Shown: one piece after another, positions 42,215 through 53,118 of the stretch | Layout of the letters: each line of letters starts with the position of its first letter | Position numbering within the stretch: position 1 is the first letter of the stretch | From: Salmonella enterica subsp. arizonae | Lineage (GTDB): Bacteria; Pseudomonadota; Gammaproteobacteria; Enterobacterales; Enterobacteriaceae | Direction: 5' to 3' | Assembly (NCBI RefSeq): GCF_008692845.1 | Contig: NZ_VXJW01000001.1 | Span: 682,001 to 746,000, forward strand | Length of the DNA stretch: 64,000 bases | Notes under the pieces: model-generated | What the model was told of the DNA's origin: nothing | The model's database searches: none | Seen by the model: only the letters and a program-made list of their open reading frames with translations | Position numbers and translations under genes: made by a program

Positions 42215-43006
42215 TTAGAAAGGATAATCGTTGTAACCCATTTGTTCAGAAATTTTACGCGCGGCAGCGTGTAACATAGCAACATATTCCTGTAGGCGCT
42301 CTTCTGAAAAGCGCAGCGTCGGGAACGAAATGCTTAACCCTGCGATTACCACGCCAAAACGGTCGAATACCGGTACGCCGATACAACGTAAACCTTCTTC
42401 CTGTTCTTCGTTATCTTCACCGTAACCTTGCGCACGTACTTTATCTAACAGTGGCAGCAACGCTTCAGTGCTGGTAATGGTTCGTCCGGTGCTTTGTTTG
42501 TACTCTACGCCGTCGAGAATCTGCTTAACCTCATCGCGATCTCGCCAGGCCAGAAGCACTTTACCGATGGCCGTACTGTACAGCGGATTACGACGACCGA
42601 TACGTGAGTACATCCGCAGATTGTACATAGAGTCAATTTTATGGATATAAACAATGCTGTCTTCATCCAGAGCGCCAAGATGGATAGTTTCTTTCGTCAG
42701 ACGAGAAAGCTCGCGCATCTGGATGTCCGCACTGCGGATCAAATCAACATTTTGCAAAGCTCGCGCACCCAACTCAAACAACTTTAGCGTCAGAGAGTAT
42801 TTTTCAGACTCCCCCTCCTGAGCCACGTAGCCAAGCGTTTTCATGGTTTGCAAAAAGCGATAAACAGTGCTTTTCGACATCATAACGCGCTGCGATAGTT
42901 CAGTAATTCCTGTTTCACGCTCTTCACCCAGCGCCTGCAGAATGCCGAAAACCTTCAGTACAGAAGATACAGAATCAGGCCGTTTATCCAGATCTGCGTT
43001 TACCAT
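42215..43006 (-). CDS. kdgR: IclR-family regulator KdgR
   Basis: A 263-residue repressor of 2-keto-3-deoxygluconate and pectin/hexuronate catabolism genes. Seen: N-terminal winged HTH (about 12-75, with ELSQRVMMSKSTVYRFLQTM) and a C-terminal IclR effector-binding domain (GIGVPVFDRFGVV-like block, here RCIGVPVFDRFGVVIAGLSI). The length matches E. coli. It is divergent from yebQ across 175 bases. Confidence 0.95.
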   Translation of the reverse strand: MVNADLDKRPDSVSSVLKVFGILQALGEERETGITELSQRVMMSKSTVYRFLQTMKTLGYVAQEGESEKYSLTLKLFELGARALQNVDLIRSADIQMRELSRLTKETIHLGALDEDSIVYIHKIDSMYNLRMYSRIGRRNPLYSTAIGKVLLAWRDRDEVKQILDGVEYKQSTGRTITSTEALLPLLDKVRAQGYGEDNEEQEEGLRCIGVPVFDRFGVVIAGLSISFPTLRFSEERLQEYVAMLHAAARKISEQMGYNDYPF

Positions 43007-43181
43007 TTATCACCTCATTACGAGCGTTTTATAAAATTCAGAACGATTTTTTATTATAATTTCACGCCAGGTCGCCCGCAATCCATCTTTGCTTGCTTCG
43101 TTACAAATCTGCGATATAAAGCCTCAATATCGATGCTAAAATCATTACTCAACTCATAATCTCGCTTATTACAAAATACTT

Positions 43182-44555
43182 ATGAAAAAAAAACAGGCCG
43201 AGGGCCTGCCCCTCCCACAGAGATACGGCGCTATCCTGACGATTATTATCGGTATTTCGATGGCAGTTCTGGATAGCGCAATCGCCAATGTCGCGCTGCC
43301 AACCATTGCTAGTGATTTGCACGCCTCCCCTGCCAGCTCTATCTGGATTGTCAATGCGTATCAAATCGCAATTGTCGTCTCACTACTTTCCCTGTCTTTT
43401 TTAGGAGATATGTTTGGTTATCGCCAGGTCTATAAATGTGGTTTAGTCGTATTTCTGCTTTCATCATTGTTTTGCGCGCTTTCAGACTCGCTGCAAATGC
43501 TCACGCTGGCGCGCATCGCGCAGGGGTTTGGCGGCGCGGCGCTAATGAGTGTAAACACGGCGCTAATTCGTCTTATCTACCCCCAGCGTCATCTGGGACG
43601 AGGCATGGGAATTAACTCTTTTACCGTCGCCGTCTCTTCCGCCGCTGGCCCAACGATCGCCGCAGCGATACTGTCTATCTCATCATGGAAATGGCTGTTT
43701 CTGATTAATGTCCCATTAGGCATCATCGCCTTAATTCTGGCTATACGCTTTTTACCGGCAAACATCGCCCATGACGCTAAGCCTCGCTTTGACTTACCCA
43801 GCGCGGTAATGAATGCGCTTACATTCGGCCTGCTGATTACCGCGTTGAGCGGCTTTGCTCAGGGACAGTCACTAACATTGATTGGCGCAGAGCTGCTCGT
43901 CCTGTTCGTTGTCGGTTTTTTCTTTGTTCACCGCCAGCTTTCTTTGCCCGTCCCCTTGTTACCCATCGACTTGTTACGCATTCCGCTCTTTTCACTCTCG
44001 ATCGGCACATCAATTTGCTCGTTCTGCGCGCAAATGTTGGCTATGGTCTCGCTGCCTTTTTATCTGCAAACCGTGCTGGGCCGTAGCGAAGTAGAAACCG
44101 GCCTGCTGTTGACGCCCTGGCCGCTGGCAACAATGGTGATGGCGCCGCTGGCCGGATACCTGATAGATCGTTTTCATGCCGGTTTGCTGGGGGCTCTGGG
44201 AATGGTGATAATGGCAGCCGGACTGTTCGCTCTGATTATGCTGCCCGCCTCTCCCTCCGATCTAAATATTATCTGGCCGATGCTTCTGTGCGGCGCAGGG
44301 TTTGGCCTGTTCCAGTCACCAAATAATCACACTATTATGACTTCCGCACCGCGTAAACGCAGCGGAGGCGCCAGCGGGATGCTGGGCACGGCGCGACTGT
44401 TAGGTCAAAGTACTGGCGCTGCGCTGGTGGCGCTGATGTTGAACCAGTCTGGCGATAGCGGTACGCACCTCTCGCTGGTCGCAGCGGGGGGCCTGGCCAC
44501 TCTCGCGGCGGTAGTGAGCGGTTTACGTATTACGCAACCACACGCTCAGGCGTAA
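43182..44555 (+). CDS. yebQ: MFS drug/solute transporter YebQ
   Basis: A 457-residue DHA2-type major facilitator with about 14 membrane segments. Seen: the motif SIWIVNAYQIAIVVSLL, LARIAQGFGGAALMS, the motif C-like AAGPTIAAAIL, and RLLGQSTGAALVALM. The substrate is unknown; relatives export drugs or metabolites. Position next to kdgR may hint at control by KdgR, but no operator was confirmed. Terminated by a hairpin shared with htpX. Confidence 0.9.
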   Translation: MKKKQAEGLPLPQRYGAILTIIIGISMAVLDSAIANVALPTIASDLHASPASSIWIVNAYQIAIVVSLLSLSFLGDMFGYRQVYKCGLVVFLLSSLFCALSDSLQMLTLARIAQGFGGAALMSVNTALIRLIYPQRHLGRGMGINSFTVAVSSAAGPTIAAAILSISSWKWLFLINVPLGIIALILAIRFLPANIAHDAKPRFDLPSAVMNALTFGLLITALSGFAQGQSLTLIGAELLVLFVVGFFFVHRQLSLPVPLLPIDLLRIPLFSLSIGTSICSFCAQMLAMVSLPFYLQTVLGRSEVETGLLLTPWPLATMVMAPLAGYLIDRFHAGLLGALGMVIMAAGLFALIMLPASPSDLNIIWPMLLCGAGFGLFQSPNNHTIMTSAPRKRSGGASGMLGTARLLGQSTGAALVALMLNQSGDSGTHLSLVAAGGLATLAAVVSGLRITQPHAQA

Positions 44556-44585
44556 AAAAAGCGCGTTATTCGACGCGCTTTTTCA
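44555..44585. terminator. Bidirectional terminator between yebQ and htpX
   Basis: AAAAAAAGCGCG and CGCGCTTTTT pair around TTATTCGA between the two convergent genes, with A/T tracts on both sides. Confidence 0.88.
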
Positions 44586-44602
44586 TGTTGTCAGTGGGCT
44601 TA

Positions 44603-45484
44603 TTATTTCAGGTATTCGCCGCTACGCAGCGCTTCAATACGTTTATCAAGCGGTGGGTGCGTCATAAACAGCTCGCTTAACGATTTCGATTTACCGTTAA
44701 TACAAAACGCCATCATGCTGGTCGCTTCTTGCGGCTCGTAGCTGGTTTTCAGGCGCTGCAACGCGGCAATCATTTTTTCACGGCCAACCAACTTCGCCGA
44801 TCCCGCATCGGCATGGAACTCACGATAACGGGAGAACCACATTGTGATAATGCTCGCCAGGATACCGAAAACCAGTTCCAGCACCGTCGCTACGGCGAAA
44901 TAGATTAGCGGATTGCCATTGCTCCCTTCGCCCTCATCTCGGTTGCCGCCGAGAAAGCCAGCAGCAATTTGCGCGATAATACGCGAAATAAAGATAACGA
45001 AGGTGTTTACCACCCCCTGAATCAACGTCATCGTAACCATATCGCCATTGGCAATATGGCTGATTTCATGCGCAATGACGGCTTCTGCTTCGTCAGGACT
45101 CATGTTTTGCAACAGACCGGTGCTCACAGCGACCAATGAGGCGTCACGGCGTGCGCCCGTCGCAAACGCGTTAATGTCTGGCGCATGGTAGATGGCAACC
45201 TGCGGCATAGCGATACCGGCCTGCCGCGCTTGCGTTGCTACTGTGTTCATCAACCAGCGTTCTCTTTCATTGCGAGGCTGTTCAATAACCTCCCCTCCTA
45301 CTGATTTTAACGCCATCCATTTGGACATCAGCAATGAAATAAAAGAACCGCCAAAACCAAACAGCAGCGCCATAATCAGCAAGCCTTGTACGCTGCTCGA
45401 CTGTATCCCTGTCAGGCTCAGAACCAGCCCGAAGACGACCATCACCGCCAGGTTCGTCAGCAGGAAGAGCGCGATTCGCATCAT
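44603..45484 (-). CDS. htpX: Heat-shock zinc metalloprotease HtpX
   Basis: A 293-residue M48 inner membrane protease that degrades misfolded membrane proteins, under the Cpx stress system. Seen: two N-terminal membrane segments, the zinc motif [11 protein letters not shown] (HExxH), two further hydrophobic segments, and the third ligand region [10 protein letters not shown]. The length is normal. Confidence 0.97.
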
Positions 45485-45645
45485 AATTTTCTTTTAACCT
45501 CAATTTAACAAAGCGCACTATGCGATTACCCACATCGTATGGGTCTTATGGCTATTTTCAAGTATTATCAGGCTGTAAGTCACGAGAAAAACACAACTTT
45601 ACATTTTGTAGCATTATACTGACGGCTTTATGAGCTTGTTAAAAA

Positions 45646-45676
45646 AAACAGGCACAATTTCTTGTGCCTGTTTAGC
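45646..45676 (-). terminator. Intrinsic terminator of prc
   Basis: On the minus strand AAACAGGCACAAG and TTGTGCCTGTTT pair around AAA with a run of T residues after, close to the prc stop. Confidence 0.88.
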
Positions 45677-45677
45677 G

Positions 45678-47726
45678 TTACTTACCGGCTGCCGCCTGCT
45701 CCGCTGGTTTTTCTTGTTCAAGATGCGCCAGGTCCAGAGCAATCTTCACTGTTTCATCAAGATACGGGTCCGGCTCCTGGTAATCCTTCGGCAGATCGTC
45801 CAGTTTCTTCAGCAACGGTTTACCCTCGCGTTTAAACCGATCGTTGATACGTGCCAGACGCATGGCGTCTTCTTCATTGTTCTCTTTCTCACGCTGCGCA
45901 TAATTCAGAGAGACAATGTTGCGCTTACCCTTAATGGCATTGAAATGTGCGATATCCTTCATGATGTATTGGAACTCAGGATCTTTAGCGATACGCACGT
46001 TGTGTTCTTTCAATAATTCCGGGCCAAATTGGGTTAAATCACCCGATTTCGTGTACTTAGCCGCATTGATACTATCCCACGGCAAGGCGTTGTCTTCATA
46101 TTTTTCTCCGGTTTCTGTCTCTTCATTGCCTGTCGGCATGATGATATCCGGTGTGACCCCTTTACGCTGCGTACTGCCGCCATTGACACGGTAAAACTTC
46201 TGAATGGTGTACTGCACCGAACCCAGCGCAGGCCACTCAGGGCGCAGCATCTGATCGTAAATTCGATTTAACGAACGGTATTGCTGTACCGTCCCTTTGC
46301 CGAAGGTCGGCTCACCGACAATCAGCGCGCGACCATAATCCTGCATCGCAGCGGCGAAGATTTCCGATGCCGAGGCGCTAAATCGATCGACCAGCACTAC
46401 CAGCGGGCCTTTATAGTAGACCACGCCGTCGGTATCGCTATCCTCACGCACCTTGCCATTATTGTCGCGTACCTGGACTATCGGACCGGAAGGGATAAAC
46501 AAGCCTGAAAGCGAAACGGCTTCCGTCAGCGCCCCGCCGCCATTTGACCGCAAATCAATAACGATGCTGTTAACATTTTGTTTTTCCAGCTTCTGAAGCT
46601 GAACTTTTACATCATCGGTCAAGCCGACATAGAAGCCAGGAATATCCAGTACGCCGACTTTCTCTTTGCCGACAGTTTTCACCGACATTTTAACCGCGCG
46701 ATCTTCAAGACGAATCCGTTCGCGCGTCAACGTAACAATACGGGTTTTCATCCCTTTCCCGGCTGGCAAAATTTCCAGACGGACCTTACTGCCTTTCGGC
46801 CCTTTGATCAGCGCCACAACATCGTCAAGACGCCAGCCGATCACGTCAACCATCGGTTTTCCGGTCTGCCCTACGCCGACGATACGATCGCCCACACTAA
46901 TTGACTTGCTCTTCGCTGCCGGGCCGCCAGCAACTAATGAGTTAATGACGGTATAATCGTCATCCATTTGCAACACCGCGCCGATACCTTCCAGAGACAA
47001 GCTCATTTCGGTATTAAACTGCTCGGTATTGCGGGGGGAAAGATAATTCGTATGCGGGTCGATTTCACGCGCAAAAGCGGTCATCGCCAGCGAGAACACA
47101 TCTTCACTGTTAGTCTGTGCCAAACGGCGAATGGCAAATTTGTAGCGACGCATTAGCGTTTCGCGAATTTCTTTGTCACTCTTGCCGGTGAGTTTCAGAC
47201 TGAGTTCGTCAAATTTCACCTTGCCATCCCACAGCGCATTCAGCTCAGCCTCATCTTTCGGCCAGGGTGCCTTACTGCGGTCCAGATTAAACGTATCGTT
47301 TCCGGTGAAATCCATTGGCCGCTCCAGCACTTTTAGCGCGTACTGGTAACGTTCAAAACGGCGCTTTTGCGCCAGATTGTAAAGATCGTAAAAAACATCC
47401 AGCTTACCTGTGCGCAGCTCGTCGCCCAACACGGTTTTCTTTTTCGCAAACTGCTCGACATCACTCGCCAACAAAACGTTATGGCTATAGTCGAGGAGAT
47501 TCAGATAGCGATCAAAAATCTTTGCCGAAAATGCCTGATCTAAATCGAACTGACGATAGTGGGAGCGGGTAAAACGCGACGTTACACGCTCGCTCACCGT
47601 CGCATGTTGCGTCTCTTCCTTCAGTACGGGAATTTGATCGGCGCGCGTAATATCTTCCACGGCGAAGGACTGGCCTGCTAATGCAAGCAGGCCAGCTAAC
47701 GCGGTAAGCCTAAAAAAAGTGTTCAT
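45678..47726 (-). CDS. prc: Carboxy-terminal (tail-specific) protease Prc
   Basis: A 682-residue periplasmic S41 protease that matures FtsI and degrades tagged proteins. Seen: a signal peptide (MNTFFRLTALAGLLALAGQS...SFA), a PDZ domain (about 235-325, IGAVLQMDDDYTVINSLVAGG), the catalytic Ser in DRFSASASEIFAAAM and the catalytic Lys in EPTFGKGTVQQY, then a long C-terminal platform. The start is the ATG at 47726. It lies immediately downstream of proQ, its start being inside the short gap after the proQ stop. Confidence 0.97.
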   Translation of the reverse strand: MNTFFRLTALAGLLALAGQSFAVEDITRADQIPVLKEETQHATVSERVTSRFTRSHYRQFDLDQAFSAKIFDRYLNLLDYSHNVLLASDVEQFAKKKTVLGDELRTGKLDVFYDLYNLAQKRRFERYQYALKVLERPMDFTGNDTFNLDRSKAPWPKDEAELNALWDGKVKFDELSLKLTGKSDKEIRETLMRRYKFAIRRLAQTNSEDVFSLAMTAFAREIDPHTNYLSPRNTEQFNTEMSLSLEGIGAVLQMDDDYTVINSLVAGGPAAKSKSISVGDRIVGVGQTGKPMVDVIGWRLDDVVALIKGPKGSKVRLEILPAGKGMKTRIVTLTRERIRLEDRAVKMSVKTVGKEKVGVLDIPGFYVGLTDDVKVQLQKLEKQNVNSIVIDLRSNGGGALTEAVSLSGLFIPSGPIVQVRDNNGKVREDSDTDGVVYYKGPLVVLVDRFSASASEIFAAAMQDYGRALIVGEPTFGKGTVQQYRSLNRIYDQMLRPEWPALGSVQYTIQKFYRVNGGSTQRKGVTPDIIMPTGNEETETGEKYEDNALPWDSINAAKYTKSGDLTQFGPELLKEHNVRIAKDPEFQYIMKDIAHFNAIKGKRNIVSLNYAQREKENNEEDAMRLARINDRFKREGKPLLKKLDDLPKDYQEPDPYLDETVKIALDLAHLEQEKPAEQAAAGK

Positions 47727-47745
47727 GCCAGGCCAGGCCTCCGTT

Positions 47746-48432
47746 TCAGAACACCAAGTGTTCTGCGCGTACAATCAAAGACATACCCGAATTCAGCTGT
47801 ACACGGACACCATCTTTGGTGATTTCTAATACGGTGGCATCCATCGCATTATTACCCGCTTTAACCTTGAGGGACTGCCCTACCGTCAATACTGAAATAT
47901 CAGAAACCGGCGTGTGCTTTTCTTCGCGAGGCGCACGCAGCGCTTTCGACGTCTGTTTATCAGCGCGAGGTTTACGTTCAGCGCCTTCTTTACGACGCGC
48001 GACTGGGCGAGGCTTACGCTCGCGTCGCGGCGCGTCTTCTTTTTCGCCTGCCGCCGCGGCAGCTTCGCGTTTTTTCGCTTGCTGCTCTGCGCGCTGCGCC
48101 TGAACACGGGCTTTGGCTTCTTCAAGCTGCTTACGGGCATGTTCGACATGCTGTTCTTCCAGTTCGCCGCACGGATTGCCATCAAGGTCGACGCGCGTTG
48201 CGCCCGGCTTAACGCCGTACAGGTAACGCCAGCTTGAAGTATAAAGACGTAAAGCGGAACGAAGTTGCGTTTTGCTGAGGTTCATTTCGCCCCCAACTCG
48301 CTCTACCAGATCCTGAAAAATACCAATTTTCAGCGGGCGCGCTTCGCCTTCCGCACTAAAACAGCGAGGAAAACGCTCGGCCAGAAACGCGATAACTTCT
48401 TTACTGCTATTCAACTTAGGTTGATTTTCCAT
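47746..48432 (-). CDS. proQ: RNA chaperone ProQ
   Basis: A 228-residue RNA-binding chaperone with hundreds of sRNA and mRNA 3'-end partners in Salmonella. Domains: N-terminal FinO/ProQ domain (about 1-120), a Lys/Arg/Ala-rich linker (about 125-175, low complexity), and a C-terminal Tudor-like domain (about 180-228). It is just upstream of prc and probably co-transcribed. Confidence 0.97.
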
Positions 48433-48529
48433 GAAATTTCCTGATTACAACGGACGTAGCCAACAAGCCGCAGGCATGAACAGGCGTCATTATAATGACG
48501 CCATCAGTAATTGCTACGTTATCCGTTGA

Positions 48530-49027
48530 TTATCCTGCGACGCTCGCAAAGAATTTTTTGTAATCCGTCGTTGCAAGCACGGTTTCAAGCTGCGCGACCA
48601 GCGTACGCAGGCCGTGTTCATCTTCTTCGGTAAATCGGCCAAACGCCGTACTATCAATATCCAGCACGCCGATAATCTTTTTTCCAACCGCGACAGGTAG
48701 CACAATTTCGGCGTTGCTGGCGGCATCACAGGCAATATGGCCGTCAAACGCATGAACATCATCAATACGCTGAACCTTATTCTGCGCTACCGCTGCGCCG
48801 CACACGCCGCGACCAACCGGAATCCGCACGCAGGCGATCTTCCCCTGAAACGGCCCCAACACCAACGTGTCGCCTTCGAGGAGATAAAATCCTGCCCAGT
48901 TCACCTCGGTAAGACGTTCGAACAGTAGCGCGCTGGTATTCGCCAGCGTGGCCAGAAAACTGGTTTCACCTGCCATTAACGACTGAAAATCGCGGTTTAA
49001 CGCCGCGTATAGCTCTGTTTCGCTCAT
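48530..49027 (-). CDS. msrC: Free methionine-(R)-sulfoxide reductase MsrC
   Basis: A 165-residue GAF-domain enzyme (formerly YebR) that reduces free methionine-R-sulfoxide. Catalytic Cys are visible in GKIACVRIP, VGRGVCGAAV and GHIACDAASN. The start at 49027 (MSETELYAALNRDF) is the conserved N-terminus; the longer frame adds 29 unsupported residues. It is divergent from letA. Confidence 0.95.
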   Translation of the reverse strand: MSETELYAALNRDFQSLMAGETSFLATLANTSALLFERLTEVNWAGFYLLEGDTLVLGPFQGKIACVRIPVGRGVCGAAVAQNKVQRIDDVHAFDGHIACDAASNAEIVLPVAVGKKIIGVLDIDSTAFGRFTEEDEHGLRTLVAQLETVLATTDYKKFFASVAG

Positions 49028-49155
49028 TATATAATCACTTTGTGGTCTTACTCCTAAACACAGGCTATTAAAATAAGCATTAAATGCGTTCTTGCTCAAG
49101 GTTATTCCTATCATGAGTTAAGATTACATTATTCTAACACTTTGATTCACGATAC

Positions 49156-50439
49156 ATGGCTCTGAACACTTCACACGTCACGCCAACAAAAAAGCTAACG
49201 ATCTGGTCAATTAGCGAAGCGCTGCCGCGCAGCCACTATCAGCGCTGCCCTGAATGCGACATGCTGTTCAGCCTGCCGGAGATAAGCGCCCATCAAAGCG
49301 CCTATTGTCCACGTTGTCAGGCCAAAATTCGCGATGGTCGAGACTGGTCTCTGACGCGGCTGATTGCGATGGCGGTGACAATGCTGCTGCTGATGCCTTT
49401 TGCCTGGAGCGAGCCGCTACTCCACATTTACCTGTTGGGCGTACGTATTGATGCCAATGTTATGCACGGTATCTGGCAAATGACGCAGCAAGGCGATCCG
49501 TTAACCGCCGCAATGGTGCTCTTTTGCGTGGTGGGCGCGCCGCTTATTCTGGTTTTTTCAATCGCTTACCTGTGGTTTGGCAGTCTCCTCGGCATGAATC
49601 TGCGACCGGTTCTGTTGATGCTGGAAAAACTGAAAGAGTGGGTGATGCTGGATATCTATCTGGTCGGTATTGGCGTTGCCTCTATCAAAGTTCAGGACTA
49701 TGCCTTTCTGCAGCCGGGCATCGGGCTTTTAGCATTCGTCTCGTTGGTGGTTCTTAGCATTCTGACTATGATTCATCTAAATGTAGAGCAACTATGGGAC
49801 CGATTTTATCCGCAGCGCCCTGCCCAACATGCAGACGAAAGATTGCGCGTCTGTCTTGGCTGCCACTTTAGCGGCTATCCGGATGCAAAAGGACGCTGCC
49901 CGCGTTGTCATATTCCGCTACGGTTACGCAGAAAGCAGAGCGTACAAAAGTGTTGGGCGGCGCTGCTGGCGTCTATTGTGTTTTTGCTGCCGGCAAACCT
50001 GCTGCCTATCTCGGTAATTTACATTAATGGCGGGCGTCAGGAGGATACTATCCTGTCGGGTATTATGTCGCTCGCCAGCAGTAATATCGCCGTCGCAGCC
50101 GTGGTTTTTATCGCCAGTATTTTGGTGCCGTTTACCAAAGTCATCGTCATGTTTACGTTACTGCTGAGTATCCATTTCAAATGTGAACAGGGGCTACGGA
50201 CGCGAATTCTGTTGCTGCGTCTGGTGACATGGATAGGCCGCTGGTCGATGCTGGATCTTTTCGTTATCTCGTTAACCATGTCTCTGATTAATCGCGATCA
50301 GATTCTGGCTTTTACTATGGGACCGGCTGCGTTTTATTTCGGCGCAGCGGTAATTTTGACTATTCTTGCAGTGGAATGGCTGGATAGCCGCTTACTTTGG
50401 GATACACATGAGTCAGGAAACGCCCGCTTCGAAGACTGA
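49156..50439 (+). CDS. letA: Lipid transport membrane protein LetA (YebS)
   Basis: A 427-residue PqiA-family inner membrane protein that partners LetB in moving lipids between membranes. Seen: two four-cysteine zinc ribbons (CPECDMLF with CPRCQAK near the N-terminus; CLGCHFSG with CPRCHIPL near residue 235) each followed by four membrane segments, i.e. a duplicated half-structure. Its 3' end overlaps the letB start by 32 bases, suggesting translational coupling. Confidence 0.93.
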   Translation: MALNTSHVTPTKKLTIWSISEALPRSHYQRCPECDMLFSLPEISAHQSAYCPRCQAKIRDGRDWSLTRLIAMAVTMLLLMPFAWSEPLLHIYLLGVRIDANVMHGIWQMTQQGDPLTAAMVLFCVVGAPLILVFSIAYLWFGSLLGMNLRPVLLMLEKLKEWVMLDIYLVGIGVASIKVQDYAFLQPGIGLLAFVSLVVLSILTMIHLNVEQLWDRFYPQRPAQHADERLRVCLGCHFSGYPDAKGRCPRCHIPLRLRRKQSVQKCWAALLASIVFLLPANLLPISVIYINGGRQEDTILSGIMSLASSNIAVAAVVFIASILVPFTKVIVMFTLLLSIHFKCEQGLRTRILLLRLVTWIGRWSMLDLFVISLTMSLINRDQILAFTMGPAAFYFGAAVILTILAVEWLDSRLLWDTHESGNARFED

Positions 50440-53041
50440 AGCGCAAATTAAAACCAAACGCCGTATTTCACCTTTCTGGCTGCTACCGCTTATCGCGCTA
50501 ATGATCGCAGGGTGGCTAGTATGGGATAGCTACCAGGATCGCGGCAATAGCGTGACTATCGATTTTATGTCGGCGGACGGTATCGTACCAGGCCGTACTC
50601 CCGTTCGTTATCAGGGAGTAGAAGTCGGCACCGTGGAAGATGTCAGCCTGAGCAAAGATCTGCGCAAAATTGAAGTTCGCGTCAGTATCAAATCAGATAT
50701 GGAAGATGCGTTGCGCGAAGAGACGCAATTCTGGCTGGTGACGCCCAAAGCCTCGCTGGCGGGCGTTTCCGGCCTGGATGCGTTGGTCGGCGGGAATTAC
50801 ATCGGTATGATGCCTGGTAAAGGCAAGCCCAGAGATCACTTCGTCGCCCTGGATACACAGCCCAAATACCGGCTTAGCAACGGCGATCTGATGATTCATC
50901 TCCATGCGCCGGATCTCGGTTCGCTTAATAGCGGTTCACTGGTCTATTTCCGTAAAATCCCTGTCGGACGGGTGTATGACTATTCGATTAACCCTAACAA
51001 ACAGGGCGTGACGATTGACGTTCTGATTGAGCGACGGTTTACCGATCTGGTGAAGAAAGGCAGTCGTTTCTGGAATGTCTCCGGCGTTGACGCCGATCTA
51101 AGCCTGAGCGGCGCGAAGGTGAAACTGGAAAGCCTCGCGGCCCTGGTCAATGGCGCGATTGCGTTTGACTCGCCGGACAATTCCAAACCCGCCGCCCAGG
51201 ATGACACGTTCGGCTTATATAAAGATTTAGCCCACAGCCAACGAGGGGTAATCGTTAAACTTGAGCTACCCAGCGGAGACGGCCTGAAAGCGGAATCCAC
51301 GCCGCTGATGTACCAAGGGCTGGAAGTGGGAGAGCTTTCTAAACTGACGCTCAATCCTGGCGGTAAAGTCACAGGAGAGATGACCGTCGATCCCAGCGTT
51401 GTTCCGCTGATGCGGGAAAATACGCGTATTGAGTTACGCAATCCTAAGCTATCGCTAAGCGACGCGAATATCAGTTCGTTATTAACCGGAAAAACCTTCG
51501 AGCTGGTGCCGGGCGACGGCGAACCACGCAGTGAATTTGTGGTGGTGCCAGGTGAAGAAGCCCTACTGCATGAGGCGAATGCCTTAACCCTGACGCTAAC
51601 GGCCCCGGAAAGTTACGGCATCGAACCGGGTCAACCATTAATTTTACATGGCGTAAAAGTTGGCCAGGTCATTGAGCGTAACTTGTCCAGTAAAGGGGTG
51701 TCATTCACCGTCGCGATTGAACCGCAGCACCGGGATTTGGTACAGGGCGACAGTAAATTCGTAGTCAACAGCCGGGTGGATGTTAAGGTCGGCCTTGACG
51801 GCGTAGAATTCCTCGGCGCCAGCGCCAGCGAGTGGATTGACGGCGGGATTCGCATTTTGCCGGGGACAGGCGGAAAGATGAAATCCACCTACCCGCTCTA
51901 TGCTAACCTTGAAAAAGCGCTGGAAAATAGCCTCAGCGACTTACCCACCACCACTCTGACGCTGACTGCCGAAACGTTGCCGGATATCCAGGCAGGTTCC
52001 GTCGTGCTGTATCGAAAATTTGAAGTAGGCGAAGTCATCACCGTCCGTCCACGCGCCAATAGCTTTGATATCGACCTGCATATTAAGCCGGAATATCGCC
52101 ATCTGTTAACCAGCAATAGCGTGTTCTGGGCGGAAGGCGGCGCGAAGGTGCAACTTAACGGCAGCGGCCTAACGGTACAGGCTTCGCCGCTCTCCCGCGC
52201 ACTGAAAGGCGCCATAAGTTTTGACAACCTGAGCGGCGCCAGCGCCAGTCGGCGCAAAGGCGATAAACGTATCCTTTATGCTTCAGAAACTTCCGCCCGC
52301 GCAGTAGGCGGACAAATTACGCTGCACGCGTTCGATGCCGGAAAACTGGCGGAGGGAATGCCGATTCGTTACCTCGGTATTGATATCGGTCAAATCCAGA
52401 CGCTGGAATTAATTACCGCGCGTAATGAAGTACAGGCGAAAGCCGTACTTTATCCGGAGTACGTACAAACATTTGCTCGCGCCGGGACGCGTTTTTCTGT
52501 TATTACGCCACAAATTTCCGCGGCGGGCGTCGAGCATCTGGATACGATTCTCCAGCCCTATATTAACGTTGAACCAGGACGCGGCGCGGCACGACGCGAC
52601 TTTGAACTCCAGGAAGCGACCATTACCGACTCACGCTACCTGGATGGATTAAGCATCGTCGTAGAGGCGCCAGAAGCAGGCTCGCTTAATATCGGCACAC
52701 CGGTCCTGTTTCGCGGTATTGAAGTGGGAACCGTCACCGGAATGTCCCTGGGGTCGCTCTCCGATCGCGTGATGATCACCCTGCGCATCAGTAAGCGTTA
52801 CCAACATCTGGTGCGCAATAACTCCGTGTTCTGGCTCGCCTCCGGCTATAGCCTCGACTTTGGTCTGACCGGCGGCGTGGTGAAAACGGGGACATTTAAT
52901 CAATTTATCCGCGGCGGTATCGCCTTCGCTACTCCACCAAGTACACCACTAGCGCCGAAAGCGCAGGCCGGTAAGCACTTCCTGTTACAAGAGAGCGAAC
53001 CGAAAGAATGGCGTGAATGGGGCACCGCGTTGCCACGTTAA
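50408..53041 (+). CDS. letB: MCE-domain lipid transport tunnel protein LetB (YebT)
   Basis: An 877-residue protein anchored in the inner membrane by one N-terminal segment (about 20-38) with seven successive MCE (MlaD) domains that stack to form a tunnel across the periplasm. Each domain begins with a short motif like [12 protein letters not shown], e.g. [35 protein letters not shown] and [11 protein letters not shown]. The start is ATG at 50408 with CATGAG context inside letA. It runs to a hairpin terminator; rsmF follows. Confidence 0.95.
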   Translation: MSQETPASKTEAQIKTKRRISPFWLLPLIALMIAGWLVWDSYQDRGNSVTIDFMSADGIVPGRTPVRYQGVEVGTVEDVSLSKDLRKIEVRVSIKSDMEDALREETQFWLVTPKASLAGVSGLDALVGGNYIGMMPGKGKPRDHFVALDTQPKYRLSNGDLMIHLHAPDLGSLNSGSLVYFRKIPVGRVYDYSINPNKQGVTIDVLIERRFTDLVKKGSRFWNVSGVDADLSLSGAKVKLESLAALVNGAIAFDSPDNSKPAAQDDTFGLYKDLAHSQRGVIVKLELPSGDGLKAESTPLMYQGLEVGELSKLTLNPGGKVTGEMTVDPSVVPLMRENTRIELRNPKLSLSDANISSLLTGKTFELVPGDGEPRSEFVVVPGEEALLHEANALTLTLTAPESYGIEPGQPLILHGVKVGQVIERNLSSKGVSFTVAIEPQHRDLVQGDSKFVVNSRVDVKVGLDGVEFLGASASEWIDGGIRILPGTGGKMKSTYPLYANLEKALENSLSDLPTTTLTLTAETLPDIQAGSVVLYRKFEVGEVITVRPRANSFDIDLHIKPEYRHLLTSNSVFWAEGGAKVQLNGSGLTVQASPLSRALKGAISFDNLSGASASRRKGDKRILYASETSARAVGGQITLHAFDAGKLAEGMPIRYLGIDIGQIQTLELITARNEVQAKAVLYPEYVQTFARAGTRFSVITPQISAAGVEHLDTILQPYINVEPGRGAARRDFELQEATITDSRYLDGLSIVVEAPEAGSLNIGTPVLFRGIEVGTVTGMSLGSLSDRVMITLRISKRYQHLVRNNSVFWLASGYSLDFGLTGGVVKTGTFNQFIRGGIAFATPPSTPLAPKAQAGKHFLLQESEPKEWREWGTALPR

Positions 53042-53048
53042 ACGCCCG

Positions 53049-53076
53049 GCTCCGGCGTACTCGCGCCGGAGCGTTT
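53049..53076 (+). terminator. Hairpin after letB
   Basis: GCTCCGGCG and CGCCGGAGC pair around a six-base loop and lead into GTTTTA, 7 bases past the letB stop and about 40 bases before the rsmF start. It may be a partial terminator. Confidence 0.75.
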
Positions 53077-53118
53077 TATGCTACACTGCGCGCCTGTTTT
53101 TTTGCCGGCGATACACCT